DNA of 15,025 bases from the NCBI GenBank assembly GCA_002346535.1, contig DDZZ01000019.1:126320-141344 (forward strand). Reading direction: 5' to 3'. The notes beneath the pieces were generated by a model. The model ran no database searches. It saw only the letters and a list, made by a program, of their open reading frames with translations, and was not told the origin of the DNA. Positions 8,015 through 14,331 of the stretch are shown one piece after another. A program made the translations under genes and the position numbers. How positions within the stretch are numbered: the first letter of the stretch is position 1; each line of letters starts with the position of its first letter. Source of the stretch: Opitutales bacterium UBA2995. Its GTDB lineage: Bacteria; Verrucomicrobiota; Verrucomicrobiia; Opitutales; UBA2995.

Positions 8015-9310
8015 TTAATTCGCCCGAATAGATACAGATCTTCCGTGGGCGTCGAGTTTTTCCAAACGAGCAAAAACTTCGATCACCGAAGCCGCCTTTT
8101 CAACATGGCCCTTATCGTACCGGACAACACTGCTCCTTCTCAAGAAATCCGATACCGTAAGACCGCTTGAAAACCGCCCTACCCTGCCAGTCGGCAATTC
8201 ATGGCTTGGGCCCGCAGTAAAATCGCCAAGTGCCGTTGCAGAATAATTCCCCTGCAGGATCGCACCAGCGGTAGCAATCGACTGTGTGACTTCGGCCAAC
8301 TTATGTGGATTAATCTGAAGCCCCATGTGTTCAGGTGCCACAAAGTTGGCTACTTTTACGGCAGCCTGCAAATTCGGTACCCGAATGACAGCAAAGTTTG
8401 TTTTCAAAACTTTGGATATCGCTACACGGTGCGACAAATCAGGTAGTTGCGTTTTTACGGCGGCTTCAACTCTGGCGATTAGCTTTTCCGAAGTGGCTAC
8501 CAGGTAAATCTTTTCGTTTCCCGAACCGTGTTCAGCCTGGGCCAATAAATCAGCTGCAACAAAATTGGGATCTGCATAGGAATCGGCAATCACTAGCATT
8601 TCACTGGGTCCAGGCAATAAATCAATCCCGACTGCTCCGTAAACTTGCCGTTTCGCTTCGTTGACGAACGCATTTCCCGGTCCGAAGATCTTGTCGACTG
8701 GTTCAACCGATTTTGTTCCAAAAGCCATCGCGGCAACTGCCTGGGCACCCCCAATTTTATAGGCCTCCTTTATCCCGCAGAGGGAAAGCACTCCAGCCAT
8801 AGCAGGTGTAATGCTGCCTCCAGGATTGGGAGGTGTGCAAACACAGATTTCCGGAACCTTGGCAATTCTGGCCAGGGTGGTCGTCATTATGATCGTTGAA
8901 ACCAAGGGGACTCCTCCTCCCGGCACATAGACTCCTACACGACGGATCGGGTAAAACCGCTCTCCGACTTTCGCACCATGTGGGTTCCTGGCTGTCCAAT
9001 TCTTGGGAACCGACTTTTTATTGTATGCCTTTACGCAGCGTATGGCCTCGCGAATAGCTTGGCGATCTCTGCGGCTGAAACTCCATTCCCCGGCACGGAG
9101 ATCGAAGTCGGTCAACCGCACAGTGCCGGAATTCAGCTTGGCGCCATCCAATTTTTCGGTCAGCTGGAACAAAGCTTTGTCACCGTCGTTCCTGACAGAG
9201 CTGATGATATCTGAGACGATTTTCTCCACTTTGGCCGAGCCCTTGGCATCCTCCGCAAATGATGCGAGCCGTTTATAAAACCCGACTGAACCGAACTTAA
9301 ATTGTGGCAT
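8015..9310 (-). CDS. hisD: Histidinol dehydrogenase
   Basis: This 431-residue zinc enzyme oxidises L-histidinol through histidinal to histidine with two NAD+, the last step of the pathway. Zinc ligands expected from the E. coli enzyme are all in place: Gln258 and His261 in LLAQAEHGSG, Asp363 in LGDFTAGPSH, and His422 in DAHGRS. The catalytic Glu327-His328 pair (VAPEHM) is present, as are the GPGNAFVNEAK and GIDLLPGPSE signatures. The ATG directly abuts the TAA of the upstream secreted-protein gene (TAAATG). Its Shine-Dalgarno (AAAAAGGAAT) lies within the last codons of that gene, so translation is probably coupled. Confidence 0.98.
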   Translation of the reverse strand: MPQFKFGSVGFYKRLASFAEDAKGSAKVEKIVSDIISSVRNDGDKALFQLTEKLDGAKLNSGTVRLTDFDLRAGEWSFSRRDRQAIREAIRCVKAYNKKSVPKNWTARNPHGAKVGERFYPIRRVGVYVPGGGVPLVSTIIMTTTLARIAKVPEICVCTPPNPGGSITPAMAGVLSLCGIKEAYKIGGAQAVAAMAFGTKSVEPVDKIFGPGNAFVNEAKRQVYGAVGIDLLPGPSEMLVIADSYADPNFVAADLLAQAEHGSGNEKIYLVATSEKLIARVEAAVKTQLPDLSHRVAISKVLKTNFAVIRVPNLQAAVKVANFVAPEHMGLQINPHKLAEVTQSIATAGAILQGNYSATALGDFTAGPSHELPTGRVGRFSSGLTVSDFLRRSSVVRYDKGHVEKAASVIEVFARLEKLDAHGRSVSIRAN

Positions 9311-10093
9311 TTATTCCTTTTTGAGGCCCGGCAAGGGTGGCTGTTGAAAAAGCGAATCCTCCAAAACTGGATTCACCTCAATAAGGTCGAACTGTACAAA
9401 ACTCCTCTGCTGTCCGTCAAGAATGGTCGTCACACTCTCTGGGAAACGGATGCCATCCACAAACATTTCACCATTCTCCTTTATACCTTCTCCGCTCTCG
9501 ATCTTCGTGAAAACAAGCTCACCACTTCGACTGTCAAAGTAGCGGTCAAAAAAGATGGAACCGTATTTCACTTTTACTTTTTCGACCTCAGCTCCATCGA
9601 TTATATCCTTACCCAAGTATTCGATCTTACGAAAGAAGCCAGTCTTTTCCGAAAAGAAGGTAAGATTCTCAAACGCATTCGCACGCGTCCTTCTCAATTG
9701 ATCAGGGTTGGCAGGCACTAAACCATAGTTTGCTTCGTCGCCCACTTTATAAATTTTAATCCACGCCTCATAGTCGTTCAGTCCAAACTCGGTGACAGAA
9801 TTATTGATAGTCAGTCTTTGCAGGGACTGGTAAGGTTTCTGAATCGCGATTTCCAGCGTACCTTTATTTCCGTTAGAGTCAGTTACTTTCCCTTGAAACC
9901 TCAGCGATTCGATTTTGTTCAGAGTCACCTCATCGCCGATATGGCTACGCGCCTTCTTTAGAATAGCCCTTGCGCGTGGGTCTACAACTTTTGCCGATGC
10001 ATCACTTGAAAGGCACATGAATGCGACCAACTTGAGAGCAAAGAGCGCCATCCAAATACGGGATTTATAAACCATTAAGGAATCGAATTTCAT
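9311..10093 (-). CDS. Secreted protein, possibly LolA-like fold, fused in operon with hisD
   Basis: This 260-residue protein has an N-terminal signal peptide: a basic start, a hydrophobic run at about residues 13-29, and a probable cleavage after Ala-Ser-Ala near residue 34. A second ATG at codon 7 is an equally plausible start. The mature part is a series of short beta-type segments: IESLRFQGKV, GTLEIAIQKPYQSLQRLTI, VEKVKVKYG and a closing FVQFDLIEVNPVLEDSLFQQP. The end resembles the 'Y.EV.PLDDSLF..P' finish I associate with outer-membrane lipoprotein-sorting-like and DUF proteins of Verrucomicrobiota. That makes a LolA/LolB-type half-barrel likely but unproven. No Cys lipobox is seen. It begins 74 bp after guaA and runs without a gap into hisD. 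Confidence 0.8.
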   Translation of the reverse strand: MKFDSLMVYKSRIWMALFALKLVAFMCLSSDASAKVVDPRARAILKKARSHIGDEVTLNKIESLRFQGKVTDSNGNKGTLEIAIQKPYQSLQRLTINNSVTEFGLNDYEAWIKIYKVGDEANYGLVPANPDQLRRTRANAFENLTFFSEKTGFFRKIEYLGKDIIDGAEVEKVKVKYGSIFFDRYFDSRSGELVFTKIESGEGIKENGEMFVDGIRFPESVTTILDGQQRSFVQFDLIEVNPVLEDSLFQQPPLPGLKKE

Positions 10094-10120
10094 CGGGGAC
10101 GAGAGAATAGACGGTATAGC

Positions 10121-10150
10121 ACTCTATTAACCGCAGGATGTTCAAATCAA
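10121..10150 (-). promoter_or_regulatory. Weak promoter candidate upstream of the secreted-protein/his cluster
   Basis: On the minus strand TTGATT (10145-10150) and TAGAGT (10121-10126) match four of six bases each of the -35 and -10 consensus, with an 18-bp spacer. A start about 7 bases further on would leave a leader of roughly 20 bases before ATG 10093. This is the only gap in the guaA-his region large enough for a promoter, but the boxes are weak. Confidence 0.22.
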
Positions 10151-10167
10151 TTCTTTAACCGGCAAAA

Positions 10168-11706
10168 TTATTCCCACTCGATGGTACTGGGAGGCTTTGA
10201 ACTAATATCGAGGACCACACGATTTACTCCCTTAACCTCGTTAATAATGCGACTCGATATATTTCCGAGAAGATCGTGATCCAATCGTGCCCAATCCGCG
10301 GTCATCGCATCTACGCTCTCAACGATTCTCAATGCGATCACGTTGTCGTAAGTTCGTTCGTCGCCCATGACACCTACGGTTCTCACCGGCAAAAATACGG
10401 CAAAGGATTGCCAGACTTTGTAATACATGTCAGCCGCTTTCATTTCCTCCAAGAGGATCGCGTCAGCCTCCCTGAGGACCTTCAAATTTTCCCGTGTAAT
10501 TTCTCCAAGCACCCGAACAGCAAGCCCAGGACCTGGAAACGGTTGGCGCCACACCACATTATCAGGCAATTCCAAACTTTTGCCCAGAACTCGTACCTCA
10601 TCCTTGAACAACTGATTGAGGGGTTCGAGAATCTTGAGCTTCATCCGGTCAGGAAGGCCGCCGACATTGTGGTGACTCTTGATGAGAGATGCAGGATTTC
10701 CATCGATAGGGATACTCTCGATGACATCCGGATAGATCGTGCCCTGCGCAAGAAAATCCACTTCACCGATTTTCTCAACTTCCTCCTCAAATACTTCGAT
10801 AAATGTATTTCCAATAATTTTTCGTTTTTGTTCGGGATCGGTTACGCCCTCCAATCGGTTAAGAAATTTGTCTGCCGCATCCGCCACCACTAAATTAATC
10901 TGGAAATGCTCTCCATAGAGCTTTTCCACGGCTTGTCGTTCGTTTTTCCGGAGCAATCCATTGTCTACGAACACGCAAGTCAGTTGAGGGCCAATTGCAT
11001 CGTGAATAAGTTTAGCCGCAACAGAGCTGTCAACCCCTCCACTTAACCCAAGAATTACATGACTCTCGCCCACACGATCGCAAATGGCTGCAATGGAACT
11101 TTCGATGTAACTTTCCATCGTCCAATCGCCGGCGCACTTACACACCTCAAACAAATAGTTGCGCAGGATACCTGTTCCCTGCTCGGTGTGAAACACCTCC
11201 GGATGAAATTGTAGACCAAAGATATTCCGCTCGGGATCCTGTATGGCGGCAAAATCGCTATTTTCAGTTGTTGCAACGGGTTCGAAACCCTCCGGAAGCT
11301 CAGTAAGTTTATCTCCATGGGAATTCCACACCTGGATAGACTTTTGAATCCCTTTAAAGAGCAGGCTCTCACCGGTAATTTGAAGCCTACCTTTCCCGTA
11401 CTCGCGCTCACTGCTGGGCTCGGCTTTTCCACCTAGCAAGAACCCGAGCAACTGAATCCCGTAACAGATCCCCAATACAGGCACACCAAGTTCAAAAATC
11501 GCGCGGTCCGGTAAGGGTGCGTTGTCGGAAAACACACTCGAAGGACCGCCCGACAAGATAATACCTTTGACTTCTTCGTCTTTCAGTTCCTGAGCCGTGG
11601 TGGAAAATGGGTACACCTTTGAATATACCTTACTCTCCCTGAGTCGACGGGCAATCACTTGCGTGTACTGAGAACCAAAATCTAAAACGGCAACAATCTC
11701 GGCCAT
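10168..11706 (-). CDS. guaA: GMP synthase (glutamine-hydrolysing)
   Basis: This 512-residue two-domain enzyme makes GMP from XMP, ATP and glutamine in the cytoplasm. The amidotransferase domain (1-190) has Cys81 in GICYGIQ and His168/Glu170 in LQFHPEV. The ATP-pyrophosphatase domain has the P-loop SGGVDSS (222-228). The C-terminal dimerisation domain has RQPFPGPGLAVRV and the diagnostic SSKPPSTIEWE end. Length and motif order are standard. ATG 11706 is 2 bp after the stop of the small zinc-ribbon gene, suggesting co-translation; no Shine-Dalgarno sequence is visible. The his cluster follows downstream, placing a purine enzyme next to a pathway that consumes ATP and releases AICAR. Confidence 0.98.
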   Translation of the reverse strand: MAEIVAVLDFGSQYTQVIARRLRESKVYSKVYPFSTTAQELKDEEVKGIILSGGPSSVFSDNAPLPDRAIFELGVPVLGICYGIQLLGFLLGGKAEPSSEREYGKGRLQITGESLLFKGIQKSIQVWNSHGDKLTELPEGFEPVATTENSDFAAIQDPERNIFGLQFHPEVFHTEQGTGILRNYLFEVCKCAGDWTMESYIESSIAAICDRVGESHVILGLSGGVDSSVAAKLIHDAIGPQLTCVFVDNGLLRKNERQAVEKLYGEHFQINLVVADAADKFLNRLEGVTDPEQKRKIIGNTFIEVFEEEVEKIGEVDFLAQGTIYPDVIESIPIDGNPASLIKSHHNVGGLPDRMKLKILEPLNQLFKDEVRVLGKSLELPDNVVWRQPFPGPGLAVRVLGEITRENLKVLREADAILLEEMKAADMYYKVWQSFAVFLPVRTVGVMGDERTYDNVIALRIVESVDAMTADWARLDHDLLGNISSRIINEVKGVNRVVLDISSKPPSTIEWE

Positions 11707-11708
11707 GA

Positions 11709-11942
11709 TCAGAATTCAAGATGAGTATTTTTAAATTGACAGCGTGGGCATGTCGATCGTTTCACCTCCATCTTTTTAGCATAAATCTTGCCGCATTTCA
11801 CACAGTGAAAAACGGCCTTGGAACGTTCGGCCTGATAGAGGCTTTTATCCCGAAGGTCGTAATAGATCCAAAGGCCTAGGACAACGCCGATGCCAAGGAG
11901 CAGGTAAATCAGAAAGCCGTCAGCCAAGGTGATTGTAATCAT
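11709..11942 (-). CDS. Small membrane-anchored zinc-ribbon protein
   Basis: From ATG 11942 (a GTG three codons upstream is less likely) the product is 77 residues. It has a single transmembrane segment at about residues 6-28 (FLIYLLLGIGVVLGLWIYY), a short charged linker (about 29-45), then a rubredoxin-like zinc ribbon. The ribbon has two CxxC knuckles: Cys47/Cys50 (HCVKCG) and Cys65/Cys68 (TCPRCQ). With this short N terminus the ribbon probably faces the cytoplasm. I know of no named family with this exact layout; small zinc-ribbon proteins like this are often of unknown role. Its stop lies 2 bp before guaA, so the two are probably co-expressed. A hairpin separates it from rplQ. Confidence 0.8.
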   Translation of the reverse strand: MITITLADGFLIYLLLGIGVVLGLWIYYDLRDKSLYQAERSKAVFHCVKCGKIYAKKMEVKRSTCPRCQFKNTHLEF

Positions 11943-11944
11943 CG

Positions 11945-11974
11945 TAAACACAAACGCGCCCGGATTTCAGGCGC
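11945..11974 (-). terminator. Terminator- or attenuator-like hairpin after rplQ
   Basis: Reading the minus strand, GCGCC (11974-11970) pairs with GGCGC (11960-11956) across a 9-base loop. It is followed by the T-rich GTTTGTGTTTA (11955-11945). The all-GC 5-bp stem plus interrupted T-tract looks like a modest intrinsic terminator at the end of the alpha operon. It sits directly against the ATG of the zinc-ribbon gene at 11942, so it could instead modulate read-through into guaA. A TACAAT -10-like box lies just upstream at 11975-11980, without a good -35. Confidence 0.42.
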
Positions 11975-12014
11975 ATTGTAAATTGGTATGGTTAAGTAAG
12001 TATGCCTTCAGTGC

Positions 12015-12641
12015 TTATTTCTTGCTTTCGCCCTCCGAGTCTTCGGCTTCTTCTGAAGTTGCTTCCTCTTTTTCAGCATCTTCGTTGACCGCCTTTGCTT
12101 CCGCCTTGTCCTCGGCTTCTGCGGGCTCAGGGGCGGCCTCCGCTTCGGCCGGTTTCTCTGTCTCAGCAGCTTCGGGCTCCTCGGCAGCTACCGCTGCTTC
12201 AGACTTTTCTTCTGTGGCTTCCGCAACCTTCTTTTTGGCGGCCTTCTTGGCTTTCTTCTTCTTTTTCTTTCCGTAGCCTTCATCTGCGGCGGGGATCAGC
12301 TCGATTATTGCCATTTCTGCCGCATCGCCTACTCGCGTACCTATTTTATAGATACGGGTGTACCCACCCTGGCGGTCCTGAAATTCTTCAACCTTTTCGT
12401 TAAAGAGTATTTGTACCGCTTCCTTATTGCGAAGGCGGGAGTTGGCGAGACGGCGATCTGCCACGTTTCCTCGTTTAGCGAGAGTGATCAATTTTTCGGT
12501 AAAGGGCCGCAAAGCTTTTGCCTTAGCCAGTGTGGTCTTGATCCGGCCTTCCCGGATCAATGCACAAGCCAAGTTGGCCATAAGAGCCATGCGATGGGCT
12601 TTTTTGACCCCTAGTTCGTGTCTATGTTTTAAATGGCGCAT
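12015..12641 (-). CDS. rplQ: Ribosomal protein L17 with long acidic C-terminal extension
   Basis: The first 118 or so residues are a complete bL17 (MRHLKHRHELGVKKAHRMAL through GDAAEMAIIELIP), a large-subunit protein near the peptide exit tunnel. Usual bacterial L17 is about 115-130 residues; this one has 208. The extra 90 residues begin with a Lys run (KKKKKKAKKAAKKK) and become acidic and Ala/Pro-rich (EAAETEKPAEAEAAPEPAEA), ending in ESKK. About 75% of the tail is Lys, Glu or Ala, and it is probably disordered. An AGGGAGC Shine-Dalgarno lies 7-8 bases before the ATG. It follows rpoA by 21 bp, the standard order. The tail is in frame with no sign of a frameshift. Confidence 0.97.
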   Translation of the reverse strand: MRHLKHRHELGVKKAHRMALMANLACALIREGRIKTTLAKAKALRPFTEKLITLAKRGNVADRRLANSRLRNKEAVQILFNEKVEEFQDRQGGYTRIYKIGTRVGDAAEMAIIELIPAADEGYGKKKKKKAKKAAKKKVAEATEEKSEAAVAAEEPEAAETEKPAEAEAAPEPAEAEDKAEAKAVNEDAEKEEATSEEAEDSEGESKK

Positions 12642-12662
12642 TTGAGTAGCTCCCTAATCCGC

Positions 12663-13661
12663 TTAGTCGATTCGGGAATCGAGAAGGCGTTCATCAATTT
12701 TCATCCCTAAGGATAGTCCGAGCTGCTCCAATTTGGCTTTGATCTCGTTGAGCGACTTCTTGCCGAAGTTTCGGTATTTCAGCATTTCCTGCTCAGACTT
12801 CATAGCCAATTCACCGACGGTGGTGATGTTGGCGTTGTTCAAACAGTTGGCAGCACGCACCGAAAGTTCGATTTCGTTGACGCTCATGTTGAGCAGCCTA
12901 CGCAGCTTGTTCTGCTCTTCGCTGACTTCGGACTCTTCACTTTCGAATTCGACGTCCTCTTCGCTTACCTTGTCGAATACATCGAGGTGATGCTTCAAAA
13001 TGGAAATGGCATGTTTTAGCGCATCATCAGGAGTGATTCGTCCATCCGTTGAAACTTCCAAGATCAACTTGTCATAGTCAGTCATCTGACCGACACGGGT
13101 GTTTTCGACGCTGTACTTAACCAAGCGAACTGGGCTGTAAAGGCAGTCAATCGGTATTACGCCGATTGGATCATCTTCAGTCTTGTTCTCTTCACCGGGA
13201 ACGTAGCCGCGGCCCACCTTGATTTCGATCTCGGCGAACACTCTTTGCTCCTTGTCCAAGGTGCAAATCACCTGATCGGGATTGATGATCTCGATATTGG
13301 AGTCCGGCTGTATGTCCGCCGCAGTAACCTCGCCCTCCTTCGTAACATCGAGCAACAATTTAACCGGCTCGTGCTTATGGTTTATGAGAAGGATCTTTTT
13401 GAGATTCAAAACCAAGTCGGTAATGTCCTCAACGATTCCATCTACACTTTGAAATTCATGGTCGACCCCTTCGATTTTAATCGAAGAGATGGCAGCTCCC
13501 TCAATGGAGCTTAGCAAAACACGGCGAAGTGAATTACCGATGGTGTGTCCATATCCGCCTTCAAAAGGTTCGGCAATGAACTTGGCATAGGTATCGGTTG
13601 CCGTATCTTCATCTTTGGTGAGCCGGTTGGGTATTTCGAATCTTCCTAAACGAGTGGCCAT
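12663..13661 (-). CDS. rpoA: RNA polymerase alpha subunit
   Basis: The 332-residue alpha subunit dimerises to start assembly of RNA polymerase and contacts UP elements and activators. The N-terminal domain (1-235) shows the GHTIGNSLRRVLLSS assembly motif (38-52). An acidic linker (about 232-252, rich in Glu/Ser) joins it to the C-terminal domain (253-318). That domain keeps the DNA-contact residues Arg269 and Asn272 in VRAANCL and Gly300-Lys301/302 in FGKKSLNEIK, equivalent to E. coli R265, N268, G296 and K298. The position between rpsD and rplQ is canonical. The leader just before the ATG contains CACCTCC, the opposite of a Shine-Dalgarno, so initiation must rely on other signals or on coupling. 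Confidence 0.98.
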   Translation of the reverse strand: MATRLGRFEIPNRLTKDEDTATDTYAKFIAEPFEGGYGHTIGNSLRRVLLSSIEGAAISSIKIEGVDHEFQSVDGIVEDITDLVLNLKKILLINHKHEPVKLLLDVTKEGEVTAADIQPDSNIEIINPDQVICTLDKEQRVFAEIEIKVGRGYVPGEENKTEDDPIGVIPIDCLYSPVRLVKYSVENTRVGQMTDYDKLILEVSTDGRITPDDALKHAISILKHHLDVFDKVSEEDVEFESEESEVSEEQNKLRRLLNMSVNEIELSVRAANCLNNANITTVGELAMKSEQEMLKYRNFGKKSLNEIKAKLEQLGLSLGMKIDERLLDSRID

Positions 13662-13691
13662 AAAACTACTGGAGGTGAAAGGTTAATTGAT

Positions 13692-13711
13692 GCCGGCTTT
13701 AAGTTACCGGC
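13692..13711 (-). other. Hairpin over the rpsD stop codon
   Basis: GCCGG and CCGGC (13692-13696 and 13707-13711) form a 5-bp GC stem with a 10-base loop that holds the rpsD stop at 13704-13706. No T-run follows on the minus strand, so it is not a simple terminator. It could be an RNA-processing or stability element between rpsD and rpoA, or chance. Confidence 0.25.
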
Positions 13712-14312
13712 TATAAAATTCAACAATGAGCTGCTCATTAATGCCTACTTCGATTTCATCACGTGTGGGCAGGCGATTAATTTTTCCTTTAAACGTATCT
13801 TCAGTTAGAGACGCCCATTCCGGGATGGTTCGGGCTCGGGTTTCATCCAGCGCACGCGTGGCAAGCTGCCGGGATGAGGTCGCATCCTTAACCTCTATCT
13901 CGTCCCCGGCTTCCACCTGGTAGCTGGGAATATCTACCTTCTGGCCATTTACCTTAATGTGGCCATGATTCACAAACTGACGAGCGCTAGATCTAGTTTT
14001 GGCGAGATTTATGCGATAGATTACGTTGTCCAGGCGGGTTTCCAACATTTGGAGAAATACTTCCCCTGTAACACCCTTGGCGCGTTTTGCTTGCTCGAAA
14101 GTACGGCGGAACTGTTTCTCGGTCATGCCGTAAGTATAGCGAAGCTTTTGTTTTTCGTTAAGGCCTATCGAATAATCACTTTGTTTTCGGCGCAATCGAG
14201 GTCCATGGACTCCGGGAGGATAACTTTTCCGTTCGAAAGCTTTATTAGGCGGGAAAATCGCCATTCCGAAACGGCGATTGATGCGGGTGGTTGGACCTGT
14301 GTAACGAGCCAT
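13704..14312 (-). CDS. rpsD: Ribosomal protein S4
   Basis: A 202-residue uS4, the 16S-binding protein that nucleates small-subunit assembly and affects decoding accuracy. I start it at ATG 14312 (MARYTGPTTRINRRFG), which matches the family's usual N terminus. An upstream TTG in the same frame (14402) would add 30 residues that overlap rpsK, and I reject it. The N-terminal domain lacks the CxxC pairs of zinc-binding S4, so this is the zinc-free form. The S4 RNA-binding domain covers about 92-155 (METRLDNVIYR-like segment through HGHIKVNGQKVDIPSYQV). It lies 19 bp after rpsK and 42 bp before rpoA. In E. coli S4 represses this operon; the leader where that would act is outside the window. Confidence 0.97.
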   Translation of the reverse strand: MARYTGPTTRINRRFGMAIFPPNKAFERKSYPPGVHGPRLRRKQSDYSIGLNEKQKLRYTYGMTEKQFRRTFEQAKRAKGVTGEVFLQMLETRLDNVIYRINLAKTRSSARQFVNHGHIKVNGQKVDIPSYQVEAGDEIEVKDATSSRQLATRALDETRARTIPEWASLTEDTFKGKINRLPTRDEIEVGINEQLIVEFYSR

Positions 14313-14331
14313 ACTACAAATTATGAAAGGA

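Noticed and set aside
9302..9721. A 139-codon plus-strand open frame antisense to the secreted-protein gene
   Set aside because: The opposite strand has a better gene with a signal peptide and operon placement; the plus-strand product looks like random composition.
10094..10167. A histidine attenuator or leader peptide upstream of the his cluster
   Set aside because: No run of His codons and no alternative stem pair with T-tract is visible in this 74-bp gap.
10276..10893. A 205-codon plus-strand open frame inside guaA
   Set aside because: It lies wholly antisense to a clearly functional enzyme gene and its product shows no domain; it is a shadow frame.
11929..12276. A Ser/Ala-rich plus-strand frame opposite the L17 tail
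   Set aside because: It is the mirror of the repetitive GAA/GCC codons in the L17 extension and not an independent gene.
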